DNA of 64,000 nt from Rhea pennata (GCF_028389875.1 NC_084674.1:10573501-10637500), one strand, 5' to 3'; positions 14,601 through 30,600 are shown, numbered from the stretch's first letter. A program made the numbers and translations. Notes: generated from the sequence alone by a model not told the origin.

Positions 14601-17600
14601 TCATAACAGTTTTGGTAATATCTTTAGAAACTTTTATAGCAGCTTCCTGTAACTTTCTGAAACCAAGTGAGACAGCAGATTTGGAAACAGACACACCACA
14701 AACACACAACCAAGAAGGCTGAAAATTAGGCTTTTCAACCCAAGAATTAGACGCAAAGTGATGTATCAAAATCAAGACACAAGCAGGGGGGCTAGAAATT
14801 TCAATCTTTTGAGTTCCAGGATGTCATAGAGGTTTAGCAGGTTAAAACGCATCCATTTCAGCTCGTCTCTCACGTGCTTAAAGAGAAACGCCCTTTGGAG
14901 TGAAATGCCACTTGTTTTGCAGACAGAGGCCTACTGGATTTAGTTTGTGGCACTGCACAGAAGCTGGAAGTTCAGCCTCTGTTGTACCTCTAATAAGATA
15001 CTCCTATCATAAGAACAAAGTGAAAAAACAACTACGCACATTACACTGTCCCATCCACTGCTGACTGAGAATATCCATAGTATTCTGGTTAGCAACTACA
15101 TCTTGACAGCACTATTCTAACAGCCTGCAAGTCTTGAAGAGCTGAAATAAAAGCTTGGGATCTCACAGTACTGTAGGAAGTCACCAGAAGACAAAATATA
15201 ATTAACCCCAACCCTGAAGCTCCTGTGATAATCCTATAATAATTGTGCTGAGAACATGTTACCTCATTGTGTGGGAAATTTAATTAAAAGGTTTACAGAT
15301 CTCTAAATGAAAGCAACTCTAAAATTACAAACTATTTCTATTAGATTGCATGTGCTTTTACAAGATTAGTCCTTGCAAGCTTTTCTTTTGTGCTGGCACA
15401 ATTTAAAAGTCTTCAAGTAATACTTACAGAACAGGAAGAAAGAAGCTTCACAGCGTACTGTAAGTCTTTGTCAGACAAGTATTTATCAGGGCCAAGATCA
15501 GCCTAGAAATAATAGAAAAAGAAAGGCCTCATAAGGGAGGAAGTTGGACTCCATAAAAAAGATGTGATCTATATTCTTCTCTCACAAATCAAGACAACTG
15601 CTTGAAAATGCATTTTGAAGAGCAAGCAAGGAAACTACACATTAAGAAACAAACTTTAAAAGGCTGAATAAGGTTGTGATTTCACTATACAAAGAATTTG
15701 ACAGAAAATAAGTATTATTGCCTCCTCCTTTTCCAGTATCTGACATGCATTACCACCACTGAATTAACTCTGCCAATCCCAAAACTGGGAAACTGTGTGC
15801 TGATAGGGCTTAAAACCCCACCTTCTTCCTCTCCACTAAAAACTTCCATTTTACCTCAGGTTTGAGCAATCTCAGCTCCCCAGCAAAGTCTCACAAACAG
15901 CTATGATTTTGTAACTAAGACTGCAGCACATTTTAGCACAGAAGCATAAGCATTTAGTAATGACAAAGTATTTGGCAGCAACGCACGTGTACCTGACAGG
16001 AGCAATTTGTGCCTATTAGTTTGTCAGAACAACTAAGGATCCTAGTAAAAAACAAAAATAGAAACAACCTAAAAACAACAATAAACGCCAGTAATTTAAA
16101 AAGGATCACTCTGCTCTTTCCAGTAAGCAGATTTATGTTATGGGCAGCAGCTACATCACTACTACTAAGGAAACAGTAAACTGAGGTGCAGGGGACAAGA
16201 CCAAGGACAGAAACTTTCAGACTAGATTTCCTGACAGAGAAAAGAAACACAAGAAGTTCCCACACCACAGAGCCACCCAAGGGTTTTGAAAACAAGTCCT
16301 GAGCTCTTAAATCTGCATCTCTGTCATTCACACATGACCAATATGAATGACACAAGCCAAGTTCCTTAAGAAAGACTAGAGGATAAGATGAAAGCATACC
16401 CAGCTTAACATTAACCGTTCCTTTGGTTGATTCCTAATCTTCATTAAGAAATATTTCTTACGTATTCGCCAACCTGCAATGAAAGAGTCATCAGTAGTTT
16501 AAATTAAAACATTACTGAATCACATGGTTTATAAGCAGGACAAGGGTTGTAAGCAAAGATAGTATCCTTATCTTAGGACAACTGGTATAGTTGGAAAAGT
16601 CAGGCAAGTCTTCAGGAATACATGCTCTTCTTACCTATATCTTTTAATGGTTCTACAACTTCCCACTTTGGCTCTGATCGGAAGAACATTGAAACATGCT
16701 GTAAGGCAATTTCTGGGGAGGAAAAAAAAAGAGAGAGAGAGAGAGACTACTTAATTAGATTATATACATAGTAGGTAATGTTCTATGCCAGGAGGCAGCC
16801 TTCAGGAATTCAGACTTTGTTTTATCAACTAAAGTCATCAAAATCATTTTAAAAGAAAATCAAGTGAAAAAACAGTTAAAAGATATTTGCATTTTTAACC
16901 TGAGAACTCATATCCACTGAGAAAACAGAAACCACTGCCTTAGGAAAACCTACCTCACTGAGTTTGCATTATATCTATAAATTTTAATTTCCAAGCCCAA
17001 ATCAAATGCTCACAGCTAAGATATCTCACTTTTGGTACACACTCTAATATCTCATTAAATGTTTTAGCTATACTTGTAAAAGTTGCCACTTTTACATCTC
17101 TTTCATGTGCATCTAGATTGCCATTATTACACGTGAACTAATCAGTTTTTTTTGTTTTGCTGCCTGCTACTCTGCCCTATTTTGCATAGACAATGATATT
17201 TTGCTGTCATGATCCAACATGCACTTTTGAAAAACAGGACAACCTCCTGGTTACTGAGTTTTCCCACAACTGTGAATACAAATGGTGTATTCATTAAGTG
17301 ATTATGCCAACAAAATCTCTAACATCTCTTTTTCTCTAACATCTCTTATCTCGGTATAGAAATATTGCAAAAAGGTAAGGATGCGCTTTCTCTTCTGTAC
17401 TCTCTCTTCTCTATCTAAAAATATGCTAGCAAAAAGAGAGAGAACAGTGCAACACATATCAGCCCACTGCTGCAATATTAAATAATGACGAATTGATAAA
17501 AGTCTCCAGAGAACCCAGGCAACTTCTTGATTGTTACTAACTTCCCCTAAACTTGCTGAAAAAACAACATTCCCACAGAAAGCACTCAGAATTAACATGG

Positions 17601-20600
17601 AAGTCACATTATCTCCTAAAGGATTTCAACTGCTTGTTCAGCATTAACCAGACATACTCCATCCTTAAAGAATCACTAGTTATTTACATCTCTTCCACAG
17701 CTTACCATAAACATCCGGGAAATGTTCTTTGCACTTTGAAGTACAAGGAAAAAGGATGTTGTATAAAGAGAAAGCAGAAAGACAAGTGAAAAGGAAGTAG
17801 TAAGTTCCTGCTTCAGTAGGTTGTGTTTTTATGAAAATAAGGTTTGCAGTTTGCATTTTGCAAAGAGTTGGTCTGCCTAAGAACTAAGTCTGCAGTGTAG
17901 TGTTTCATTACTTAGAGGAAGTTCTTCAGTCTGTCAGACAAATATTTAACAATTTCCAGCAGCTGAAGTTGAAGTTGGATAAATTAAAGAGAATAAACAT
18001 TCAGTAACAAAGAGAACTGATCACTAGAACATCCATCTATAGCAGACAGTGATTCTCTATCATTGTAGATTTTTTCTTTATTCAAAAGTATATAATGCCC
18101 TAAAAGAAAAAAAAAAAAAAAAAAAAACACTAGCTCAAACGGTTAGTTCCCTGAAGTTTCACAGCTCAAACTGACAGAGGGAGCTAGACAAGACGATCAC
18201 AATCGTTCCTGCAGATTGTAAAAACTTCTGAACCATGACAAAAGCAAGAATCAGTGTTCGGAAGTCCAGCTGTATTAGAAGAACACAGAGCTGACAACCT
18301 TAACTCTCACACGCCAGTAAACAAATAACTTCCAAACATCATCCTTCCCGTTCATCACAAGTAACGGTGAGCAAGTATACTTCAACTCTCATTAGCCCCT
18401 TCTCCCAAGTTCATCTTAAACAAATCTTAATCCTCATCGCCCCTCTGTAGAATTATGCAAATACTCAGTATTGATAACTACAGCACAATCCAAGCACACA
18501 CCTAGAGAAATATTATTGTATATAATCACATATACAATATTATCACTTTGGATTTTTTTTTTTTATTTATTCTGTGCCTTTTTGTAACTCCTTGTCAGCA
18601 ATAACAGATGATGCACACACACAGTAGAGTTTAACTGTGATACAGTTTGAAAATCCCTCACTTACCAGTGTAGTTTACAGAATAGCTGTTTGGATCCAAG
18701 AACTTTTTTACCAGTTCACAGTTAGACAGTATGTGATGGGTAGTAATTACATCAAGATAGGTCTGGAGTCCTTTCTGTCTTTCAGCTATGAATTCACGCT
18801 CCATATTTCCAATCAACTTTTTTGGAGGAAGAGGTAGACTTAGAGTTGAGATCTGAAAAAAAGAGAAGAAAAATGATTATTTGCAGTCTCGTTCTCAAAA
18901 TGCCTCAGCAAAGTAAACTAGTAAGCCAGAAAACACTCTTTGTATTTTCCTGTGTGTTTTACTTTGTGTATATGCACATTCATATTCTGTGTATTTACAA
19001 CTGAATATTTTTTTTTCTTTGTACATACCAGCTTTATGTTTTTTCTAAGTACTGTTATCAGGGTGAGGAGTCCTCATAGTGAATAGTACTTCACATCCCA
19101 ATGAGAAGAGACTTGTAAATGCAACTACACTGAGAAGGCACGGAAATAAATTTTTGCTAGTGACTCATGCATTTAAGATCACTACACAAAACCTTTAGCT
19201 ACTAAATGGCTATAAATTCCAGCCAAATTTTTCAAAAATCTTAATATACCTTTGTTATAGCACAAAAATATTCACACCTTACCATTTTCTCATGATGAAA
19301 TTTATGTATTTATTTAATGTATGTACAAATTAATAAGTTTCCTTTGCCCCTACTGCCATTGTAAGTAATATAAAAACCTTTAGTCAGTTTTTCAACTTGT
19401 ACTTTCAAATACTGTGCAACTTTTCCATTTTAATTTCTAAATTTGTTGCTGTACAGTTTTTAACAGCTATATACATTTCATCCCAGATGTAATTGCAGTC
19501 TACAGGTAGATATATAGTAGTTTTATCTTAAGTGGTACAAAACTTCAGCTAAAAATCAGTGAAATATTTAGACATGGGAAAATGGAAAATTCTGCAGAAA
19601 TCTAGAGCTTTATATAAGTCAGATCAAAAAGGTTTGTTTCTAAACATGATCTAGGTTGCACACAGTATTTATATTCATTTACGTCATGTGAATTGCCCAA
19701 ATGAATTATTCATATTGTCAACAGGTTGCTGTTCAGCAGACCAAAGCACCTGCCTTGTGTGTGCTGAGTCTTCACTGGAGATTACCTTTAAGAAACGTGT
19801 GTTGCAGAAACAAATTGCATATGTGCAATAACCTAATTTCTAAAGCAAAGAGTTCACCAGGGAGAATATGGGGACTTTCAGCATTTGAACAACCTTTATT
19901 TTAATTGGTGGAAAAAGTAAGGAATTAGCTTGAAGTGGAGTGGAGGAGGCAGTCCCTTTCCTTTTTTCCTCCTCCTTCATGAACACAGGACTTGTTCTCC
20001 CCAGCACTGGTCTGCGTGCAAATCATGGGCTGAAAAAGAGCTATGGCTATATGCAAATTACAGAAGATATGCAAATCATCCTGTCCACCGAGCACTCTTT
20101 TCCAGGAAAAAAAATAACATCCAAGAATAAACCCAAAAGCAACAACTACCCATTTACTGCACTTATATTTACCACATGCATTTAATTTTAACACCAGAGG
20201 CATACAAAACTTTGGCACACTACTCCTCCTTTAATTCAAAAACAAGTTTCTAAATAAAAGCAAAATGCACCTCTGACATTAAAGTTACTCACTGGAAAAG
20301 CACATCAAATCGAAATCACCTTTGAATTCTTGACCTGAGAGCTAGCAACCATCAGAGAGGAGGACTCTATTATAGAAATTTGTTTTCTTTATTGGGGGGG
20401 GGGGAACAGTTTTTTTCAGTGGAAGCTAACCTTCACGCTAGGTTTTTGTAACTATCTGCCAAAACACACGGCACAGGGAGAGCAGTTTCTACCAGGGAAG
20501 ACCACCTTGCCAAGGGCCCGACTTCGCTTGCTTCCAAGCTCAAGCAGGCTCCTCAGGGGCCTCAGCTCAGCTCAGCGCTGAAGCCGGCAGGGGCTTCACC

Positions 20601-21567
20601 ACAGAAGAACCTGAGAATTAACTTGCTTATCTTCAGACTGCAGCCTTCTCAGGAAACTGGTCAAAAGCTGCAAAAAAAGGCTCCACCAAAGTCAGATATC
20701 TGGCTGCAAATACCGTATCAGTCAGTCACTCAACAATACAGAACAGTCAACTGCTTCCATGCATCCCTGTCGAGGCAGCGGTGGAGAAGGAAACGCAGGA
20801 GCGTCTGCAAGGAGCCTTCCAGTTCAGTACACAGCAGGCCGCCAGGGAGTATGGCTTGAAACGCTCTGATGCATATCAGGGTCATCAGCAAACACCTCAT
20901 CACATCCAAGGTGCTGGTAGGACTACAGCCCGAGATAGCTTTGACATTCTCAACCCTTACTATTGATGTATAGGTCACATCAGATAACCAGGAGAAAGCT
21001 GCTTTCCAGCTCAGCTACTTGTCCAAGCACAACAACCTGAACCTAAGCAGAAGTCAAGTATGCCACAGGAAAAACTTGGTCGTTTAAACCCCAAAGAAAC
21101 TCCAGCTGTCTATCAGGAACATTTTGGTTGTGAAGGTGGGAGGGGTGCCTTTTGGTATTTTCTTATTGCTCGTTGCTTTTTACTTTTTCTTTTTTCACTC
21201 AGTTTTAACACACACAAGATGCAAGTTTAAAGTGCTTAAAAACAAATCATGAGACCTGAATATTTTAATGAAATGCTGTTGCTTAGCATTCTAGGAGGAA
21301 AGAATTCAGAAGGGCTGCATGTCTCATATCTGCAAAAATCTCTCTCTGACCTCAAGTTCCTCCTTATCTTGTTCTATAATTTACTGTCAAATTTGCAGTC
21401 AAAAAATTTCCTGAGGTCACTCACACTCTGCATCTCTGTCTCAGATGCAAAGGCCTTTTCTTTCACTGCTACATCATACAGAAACTATTTAACTTCACTT
21501 TCTAGACCTTCTGCTTAGGCCTAACAACTCAGTATCTGGTATTCCTAAATATAAGTCAAAATTACCC

Positions 21568-21605
<38 letters not shown>

Positions 21606-24600
21606 AACATTGCCTCATTTGAAAGTTAAACGAGATGAAAAGGAAGTGTTTTCATGCCTTAGCATATTTTATTCCCCATGGTTAAGAGGAACTTGTAGTC
21701 AGCTACAAAATATGAACTCCATCTTCTTTTGAAAAACCTCCTCCAAGTTCTTTCTCTGTGATCTCTATCAAAACTTGACTATGGTTCAGACTACTGATGA
21801 GGACTATGTACTACGTCACCTAGCGCCATCTCATTTCCGTGTGTTCCTACGGGTACTTATTTAATCTTAAATCTTGGATTTCTTTGGAGCCAGAGACATC
21901 TGAGTATTGCCTTTATTCAGCATCTAACACAAGAGGTTTTTAGGTCATGATTACCATTCCTATGTTCTACTGCACATTTAGTCAGTAATTCCACAAAACT
22001 CAACCAAGTTCCATCTATTGAATTACGACAGTTCCCCTGACATGCACCTTCCTGGCTGCTGCAACTGATTCTTACCCTGTTCAGAGTAAAACTCCTTGCA
22101 TGTTTTTGCCTACTAAGGTTCACCAAGCAGACAGTCAATTGATTAAAAGGGGTTAAAAAAAAAAAAAAAAAAAAAAGGAAGGGGGGGGAAGAGAGAGAGA
22201 GAAGTAGAAGCAGCATTGAGTTCCTGAATTCACATTAGGTTTAATAGGGAAAAAGTCTCTTAAAAGACACAAAAATCTATCCTCAAATCTTTGAAGTCTT
22301 TGCTTTTTAACTTGCTTGCCTACCTAGTACGACGGAAACCTTGAGTAACAAGTTTCATTCCTTTATATGAGAGTCACTGCATATAAGCTGCCCCCCTCAA
22401 GTCACTCATATACTCTGCTTTTTCTCACACAAAATAAAAAGAAACTGTCCAAAAAAAAAAAGAAAGAAAAAAGAAAGAAAGAAAGAAAGAAAAAGAAAAC
22501 ACACAGTAAGTCCAGTGTTTAACAAAGGAACACTTCTCAAGGATACAGAAATCCATCACATGATAAGCAGCATCTGGAAGTGCTTTTAGAAGAATATAAA
22601 TAATGAGACACATAGCACTTTACTGCTGAATTTATAAAGTTGGTATGTGCCTTGGCTTTCTTCAAATCAAGGACGGAACAAATAATAACACATAAAACCA
22701 GAACAAGTCACAGTACTGAAGGGAAAAATTCAGTAGCTACCAATCTCCTTTTTATATATAAATTGGTGCTATTGAGCTAAAACTATTTTTTTCCTAGAGA
22801 AACCTAAGAGTGAAAAAAACAAACAAACTTATATTTAAGATCACAGTTTCTCTTTAGTTATGTGAATTTGTAAGTTTTCTTCACTGTAATATATAAAAAT
22901 ATCACAAATCATTTAAAATACATCCCTCCAGCAGACATTTTGTATTTATGTATCAAGAGTAAAAGTTACCTGCAAACTATTATTAAGCAAGTCAAAGTCA
23001 CTGTATCGCCTCACAATCTGCAAAATATAAAGACAGGATTGAGGAAACATACTAGTATTCTCATAAGCATTTTACACTTCAAAAATCCCAACATAGAGAA
23101 GTAATTCCCATTTATAAACTTTTTTTTATTTTTTAATCATTCTCTGTACAAATTCAGAATTATTGGATTAATGTCACACTGCCAGATAACAAAGAAGAGT
23201 TGATTTTAATGACATCTCAACCAGAAATATAATGTATTTCTACATATTTATCTTAGAATAGCTTTTCCAAAACTATTTGCAAGCAGAAGTCTCTGCAGAC
23301 AATGCATTTTCCCATGTTAGAAGCAGCATCATTTCATGAGCATCTTCATTACTACTTCTAGTTTTCATTGGCCATGCCTCAGCAAGGCTGCGATTTTAGC
23401 ACTAGGGAAGACAAATAGGCACTTTAGAGTTAAAAATGATGGCCATGACGATACACAGTAAGAACACGACACACATGATTTTCCTGTTTTCCTGAAATAT
23501 TCACAACAGCAGAAGACAACATGCCTTCTGTAACTGGCAGCAATACCGTTTGTCTCACATTTCTTGACCAAAAGCATTCAAGCACTTCATGTTCTCAGTT
23601 CTCATTCTAAATCAACATTTCCCTCTCTAGCTCTGAATTTAAAAACCCAGGAAAAGACAATATTTAAATTTTTCCTAAGAAGGCATCCTGGTTACATGAA
23701 TCATAGTTTACAAAAAAATTACCTGCCAACTGTTTTCCGGTGAAACTCCTCTCTGAACACGGATTATGTATTCCTAGTAAAAGGCAAAAGTTATTAGAAA
23801 TGGGAATTAATGAGTTGAAGTGAGTTGTTTGGTACTTCTCTAAATACAACTACTATCCAGTTAAGACACATTCAGAAACACAAAATTGAGATCTAGACTT
23901 TAAGCTTCTAGGCAAACCTCAGATTTGGGTTAGTTGAGACCCACCACTAGCAGCTCTCACTACTTAGAGGAAGAGATGAAAAGAGCCCCTGGTTATAAGT
24001 GCTTGTAGATCTGTGAAACATTTGCACCGTTCCGTTTTCTAGGGAAAAAGGTAATACTAAGAACACATCCTCCCCCCCATCATCTCTATTGAGAATAGTT
24101 GGGTAGGGTGAAGGGGGGGGGGGAAGAAACAAAAAAGAAAAATAAAGCCACTCTTCCCATCTCTCAAATCTAACAAATAGCCTCCAGGAATTATTGCCTC
24201 TTTCATTACAGGAAAGAAATGCAACAATGTAAAATACCCACAATTGTACAGCCTCTAATTCTTTTTATATGGGGAAAAAAAAAAAAGTTTTAACAACACC
24301 TTTGGGGTGTGCTTGAGTAACTAGAACATACCAGTTTCTCCTGATGATAATTCTTCATTCCTAATACGTAGCTAAAGTTAATTACTTACAGATTAAATAG
24401 GCAAGTATACATAAATCTCAGTGAGCCACTTTTAAATTTTAATAATTGTAAATTCTCCCACCACAACCGAATTCATAAAGTACAATTCAGTCGTTTTATC
24501 TCAAGTTCCACCGTGTCTTCTGTAGAGTACTACCTGGTTAACACAGCAATACCATTATCCGATATTCATCTAATTCTCTCAAGAACAGACACAAGTATTT

Positions 24601-27600
24601 CGTGCAAACCCTCCAGAGACACTTTGAAAAACACCAATTTTGTTCATCTCTACTCCAAGTTTTAAAAAACACTTGACATTTCAAGGAACATACACAAGAC
24701 AAGTCCTTTTTCTGGAAAGCCTATGATTTCAGTTCTAGATAACGCTTAATTAGCAAGGCAATAAAATTAAGATGAGTTTTAAGTACAGTAATAGATACTT
24801 CCTTCACCATTAGCATACTTTGAAAGCTCTGTGACTACAATCATTTTTGAAGTCTTGTTACGAAGATAAACCGGTGGTCATATCATTTGCATTGAAAGAC
24901 ATGAAAATGAAGCACCAAAACCACAAGATGTCGAGTGAGAAAAATGCAGCACTGAAGAGAGCCAAAGAGTACCCACAAGCAGAAGAGATGGAATAACCTG
25001 CTCAGAGAGCTATGCTTTTACACGACAGGCTTTCCTTCAGATCTGCGCAGGTCTGAAGCTGTAGGAGAGGTGATGAGGTGGCCCGTGTCCCCCCGCACCC
25101 TTTAAAGCAAATTCATCTTCCCTGCTCTGTTTAGCCCAGGATGGCAGAAGCCACCACCAGCGCTTCGAGCAGCCCAAAATACTCCCAGCTCCCTCATCGA
25201 GCACACTCAGGTTCTCTGCACCTGCAAACATGAAGCTATAAAATTCAGACCAAGAGCTAGGAAATCTAAAACAAATAAAAATTCAAGCCATGGCTCACAA
25301 TATTTCTAACTTCCAACACCCAAAAAGCATTTTGCATTTGTGCCAAGGGACGCGCAAGCACCATCGCTGCCTGCAGTGCAGCGAGCTTCACAAGCTAAAT
25401 TGTTAGTTATTCAACCCGTATGATTTCATTCATGCTGGGAGAGACATTCAAACGTATTTTATGTAAAGTGCTGAATATTTTTTCAATCTGGAATGCCACC
25501 AATTTTGCTGAACTGCTTACATTAATAGGAGTCTTATACAAATAGAAAGGATGTATTATAGCATTATGCACAACTTTTTTCAGATATTTAAATTAACACT
25601 GCATTCCAGATTATCACAGATCAACAACAACGAAACAATAACTAGGAAACAAGGGCATTTCCAGCACCCTGGATTTATATGCCCAATTTGTTTGTTCTGT
25701 AGCAATAACTATTTGTACTAAGCTGGCATGTACCTACATACCAACTAGATACTTGAATTAATTGAATGCTTGAACCATGAAGTATTATAAATTCAGTTTC
25801 ACAGTTAAAACTCCACTGCAGGCATTTATTAATAACTTCTTTCAAGCATTGTGAAGTCTCTTCTGTTTTTTGGAAATTGCCTTTGGAATCATGCTGAACT
25901 AATTTTCCCCTTTAAAATGAAATTAAATGAGAAGCTTGTATCCTGAAGAGCAAGTATGCACGAGAGGATCCCAACAAATACAAAGTGGAGCACATCACAG
26001 AATCCCATCCAAGAATTAAATTTCCATTCAACGTTTACCACCACAGCAAGCAGTACAAATCAAGACTTACAACTACTCCAGACAAGAGCCAAAGGCAACA
26101 CTTACCAGATGACATTACCCAGTGCGTCCAGCTTTAACTAATCTAGAATTTATTTACTGAAGTTTTCTTCCAAAGCACAATGCTGATCAGGCAAAAATGC
26201 TATTCAGTTTTCTTATCAACTGCTATCAAATGTGTTCTTATCAACAGCTATCAAAAATTTGCAGTGTTTTTGAGTTATGTAGCCTCAAGAACAAAATCAA
26301 GACTAGTAAGCATGGAAAACAAAGTAATTTAAAATACTTAACATTCTAACAACTTAAATGGAAGTGATAGAAATCCAAAATGTCGTAAACAAAAGACTCA
26401 ACTACTATAGCAGAATTAATGTGTCTCTTCACCAAGTCAGGCCAGCAGCTTCCCTCTGTACTCCCTTCTCTTACCCATTTGAAATTGTCATTATTTGCTT
26501 GTAAACTGAGAAGCCCAAATGATAACAAGTATCAACAAAGTTTATTCCAATCCAACCAGGATAACAGTATTTGGAAACTTGGTGACAGAGGTTGATTAAA
26601 CAGATGCAGGGAAACCTAGAGCCACAGATAACACTCAGCTTCGCCTGCTTTTGCTCTGCCTTTGGGGAAAGCTGTAAGAGACTCCCCGACTCGCAGACCC
26701 ACCAAAAAGCAAGCAAACAAAAAAAAAGCAGCAACTGCTTATTGAGCAAGGCTCCGAGGAACACGGGCTGTTTTCCAGAAAAAAAAAAAAAAAAAAAAAA
26801 AAAAAACACACATCAGTGATGATTCATCATGTTCAGTCATTCAGCTTTTCTAGTATTTTGAAAGAAGCAGCGTTATTGCCCAATCCTTATCCAGCGACTG
26901 TCAGTGTCTAGCGTACGCCGAGGACGTGCTCTCGGCCGGGCAGCCACAAAGCACAGCTTCACCAGAGACCTGGCACCTACTACAAACAGCTACTGCCATC
27001 AGCGGGATGCTCCTCGCCTCTGGAGAGCCCGGTGATAAACAACTCTCCAACTTCCTACTCAGGGTCCAGAACTCATTTTCATCGTAAAATTGTATTACAA
27101 AAACAGGAATGGACCACAACTGTTTTTTCCACGCGGACTCAATGTTTTTCCCCATTGGGTTCTGCTGGAAGCTTTAATCGAGCCACCTCTTGATGCAACA
27201 AGATTCACAGCCTGCAACAAGAGAGCATCCTCAGACAGGATCGTCTGTACGGACGAGGGAAATCCCCAGTAGGCTCTTTCTACCAGTGCTGAACGTAACA
27301 GAAGAACTGGCCACCTCGGCACTATTTTGTCAAGATCATTAATTAAAAGCCCCAAAGGTCATCTGTTTTTCTTCCGAGAGTTGATAATGAGATCACGAGT
27401 CAAAGAATAGCTCCGATAGGAAAGCCAAGACATGAAAGACAACCCCATTCCCAATATCTACCACGGCGACACATAATCCGCAGAACACAACACGCCAAGA
27501 TTGAGAGAGAAGCCCACACTTCTTGCAGCAAGAAGTCTGGGATTATAATTAGCACCACTGCTGATGCATGATTCCCACAGGACCAAAGAGCTTTCATTTC

Positions 27601-30600
27601 TGCAAGGAAAAAGCCCAAATGCACTAACATCTGCCACGAGCCTAGCTCTGTTTTGCTTAGAACAAAATCTGAATTCCAGTCATGTTCTTCCAAGGCAGTC
27701 AGATCTGACAGTGGGATAGAGGCTGTGCCTATATGAAATAAATAAATAAATAAATAAAGTGTAAGGAAAACAGATCAGCATACTCCATAATTTCTCTTTA
27801 GTTATATCATATAAAAGAAGAAGTGTGACAGAGAAAGCTTCAGAAAGGGCTAGCACTCAAGGTCATTTCTGCTGGAAATTCACAACCAGGCTTGGTGAGG
27901 TCTGGTTTCGCTGCAAGTGCCCTTGATTGAGTCATGTGGAAATTCTCATCATGTCTTTTACTCCCACATGAATGGCCCAAAGCCTTTTCCACAACTGAGT
28001 TTACCAAACAGCTTCAGAGAAGATCCAACAGCTGCCAGATGCTAAAGAAAGGTCTCAGCCTGTAGAAGAAGAGAGGCAACCTCATGCTACTGATTTTTCC
28101 CACAGGCCGAGAGCTCACTGGTGGCCTCTACATGGAGGCCACCAAGACAGGTCATAAAAACATTCCTCTGAGAATGTCTCTCTGACAACCTCTGGGCTGT
28201 CCTTTCACACTCCCATCGAGGTAAAGCTTGTACATCTGCTGTTTTTACCATCAGTACGGCCAAGCCAGTTCCTTTCACAACCTTGATATTTCAGCAGCAG
28301 CAGCTCAATATATGCATTTAAAGATGCCAAGCAAAGCAGTTTCATATAGGGGATCATTTCCTGACACCTCTGGTGGAAAATGGTGCTGGGAGGAAGCAGG
28401 GAGTAAGGAAAGCTGCATGACCCCGGTTTCACACTGTCATTTCCTAAATCCTGTTCCTACCACTACAGAGTAGAGCATGCAACCCTGTCTACCATGCTCT
28501 AGGTGACCCTGCTGAGCAGGGAGGTTGGACTAAGTGATCTCCAGAGGTCCCTTCCAACTTTACTGATTCTATGATAGAGTTTCAGAGAATATATACATAT
28601 TCCATATATCAACACAGATCAGTGATAATCATGCTGCCTTTCTCCAATCCTTTGTTAATAACAATTTCATGATTACTGCTTGGGATTAACGTTATCCTGA
28701 AATTGAACCAGATGGTTCAATTTGTTCATTTTCATGCAGATCCAGCATTTAGGTGGCTTTTTCCCAGTTCACCAAGATTATTCTCCAGTGTCCCAGCATT
28801 TGCTAAAACATCAGTATCAACAGCTCCAAGCTTCTCAGATGGTCCTTTTAACATTCCCAGTTACAAGCTCCATGGCAAAGCATGTAAAAATGTTTTAAAA
28901 TAGTTGCTAATTATCTGTATTAAAGATTATTATTATTGATATATATTAACTTTAAATATACTCTGTTAAAGATCATCATTATTAAAACAGAAAGCAAACA
29001 GAAATGACAGGGTGATGCAGAGACAAAACAGGAAACAACAAATGGTTGAGTTTAGAGGGTCATATAATAAAGTGTAGGAAGCCTCTGGCCAAAATTGGGT
29101 AACACATTCTGCTTCCCCACGAAAATCACCTCTAAATTTCTGGCTCAGTGTAGTCATTCTACTTCACAGATTTCTGCTCTACATCAGTTTAATCCAAGGA
29201 GGCTTGCAAAGCCAATCACTATAAAGATCCAGGTCACCTTCAGGTCACATCAACTAAAAGTTTGAAAGGGTTTTATTTTATGAGCATTAAAAAGACAAAA
29301 GTGTAATTAAGCATGAATACAATCCCTGCTTAAGTATGCTGGATTGGAACAATTTCTAATAAAAAGCTCTTTTAAATGCTTATTCAGAAAACCTCCCATG
29401 CGAAAAGGAGCAACAGAATCAGGAAAGCTGCTCATACTTAGGGACCTCTCTTTACAAGAGGGCACAGTACTTATTTACTATTGCACAGCTTACCGTTAAG
29501 CCTATCTGAGGTACAAGTAACAACTGTTTACCTGTGTTTTAAACAATGCTCGTGTTTGTCTGGGGACATAATACAGTTCCACACACACTGTATCATTACT
29601 GTAATAGAGTAAGCCATTCAGCGAGTAAAAGCTACGAAGTAGGACAACTGCAGAAAAAAATAGGACGCACATGTACATGTAATGAAACGTACTGAACAAG
29701 AAAATCTCTGTAGAGCAGCAGACGAAATAGCAGCTTTTCAATCTTATGCATCACTGTGGCCTTTCCCGGAAAAGGAAAATAATTAGTATTTTTTCAGGAA
29801 TTACTCAGCAGTCAATAAAAATATTCTAATTAAACTGCAAGATCTCTAAGGCAAGGGATTACAACGTATGGTAGGGCAGCTAACATTTTGACAGCAGCCT
29901 TTGAAGGAGTTACAAATGCAATACTAATTTAGCAAGGTCACTGCTGTAAACTATAACGTTGGAACGTCTAAAATAAGCTATCTTTTTGAGCTCAAACTTC
30001 ATGAAAAAGAAAACACAGTTTCTCCACAAGACTTGGTAAGTATTTCCAAAACCTCAAACAAGTGAGCTCTAATAGCTCTCTGCCCAAAGTCACCTCTAAA
30101 ACTATTTGCATTATATTTTTTTCAAAACAAAGGCAGCCTTGAAAAGGTTGAGTTCCTTGTAAAGCAAATATGCAGTCCTTTACAAGTTTTTAAAACAAAT
30201 TCTGAAGTTTTAGTTTTAGAAACATGTGTTTCCATTTCTGTATTATAGAACAGTTTAGGAGAAATATAAATGCTTTTGCAACACTTTATAAACCTAAAAG
30301 CTATGAGTGTCAACATTCATCATCACTTAAGAAAAATGAAAAATTCTGAAGTGTGTTACAAGGAGGATCTATTTCAGCTCTTCATTTCCAAATGCCTTTA
30401 AGACAACAATGAACTGGAGCAAAATTGGCTGTTTCACTACTTCAGTTTCAACATGCAATGGATGAAACAGAAAAATCACTTCAGAAATGAATTAAGGAAT
30501 ATTCTGAAAAAGTACACATGCATCTTTCTAGCGGTTCTACAACTTTAAAGTGTTCTGAAGCTTGTATGTGCAATTTATAAAGGTCATGTCTAGACCATTC

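Larger units (their letters stand above)
18853..22969. other. PXK intron 3
   Basis: 4.1 kb of intron with two octamer motifs near 20060, a 12-base G run near 20393-20404, A runs at 21571-21603 and 22155-22176, and an AAAG microsatellite at 22451-22499. No extra exon is supported. Confidence 0.55.

Noticed and set aside
15954-16397. 147-codon minus-strand frame next to PXK exon 6
   Set aside because: It lies wholly in intron 6, starts just after the exon 6 donor, and its translation is low-complexity without similarity I recognise.
25400-25860. AT-rich stretch that looked like a possible conserved non-coding element
   Set aside because: The impression rests only on composition; without an alignment it cannot be told from ordinary intron.
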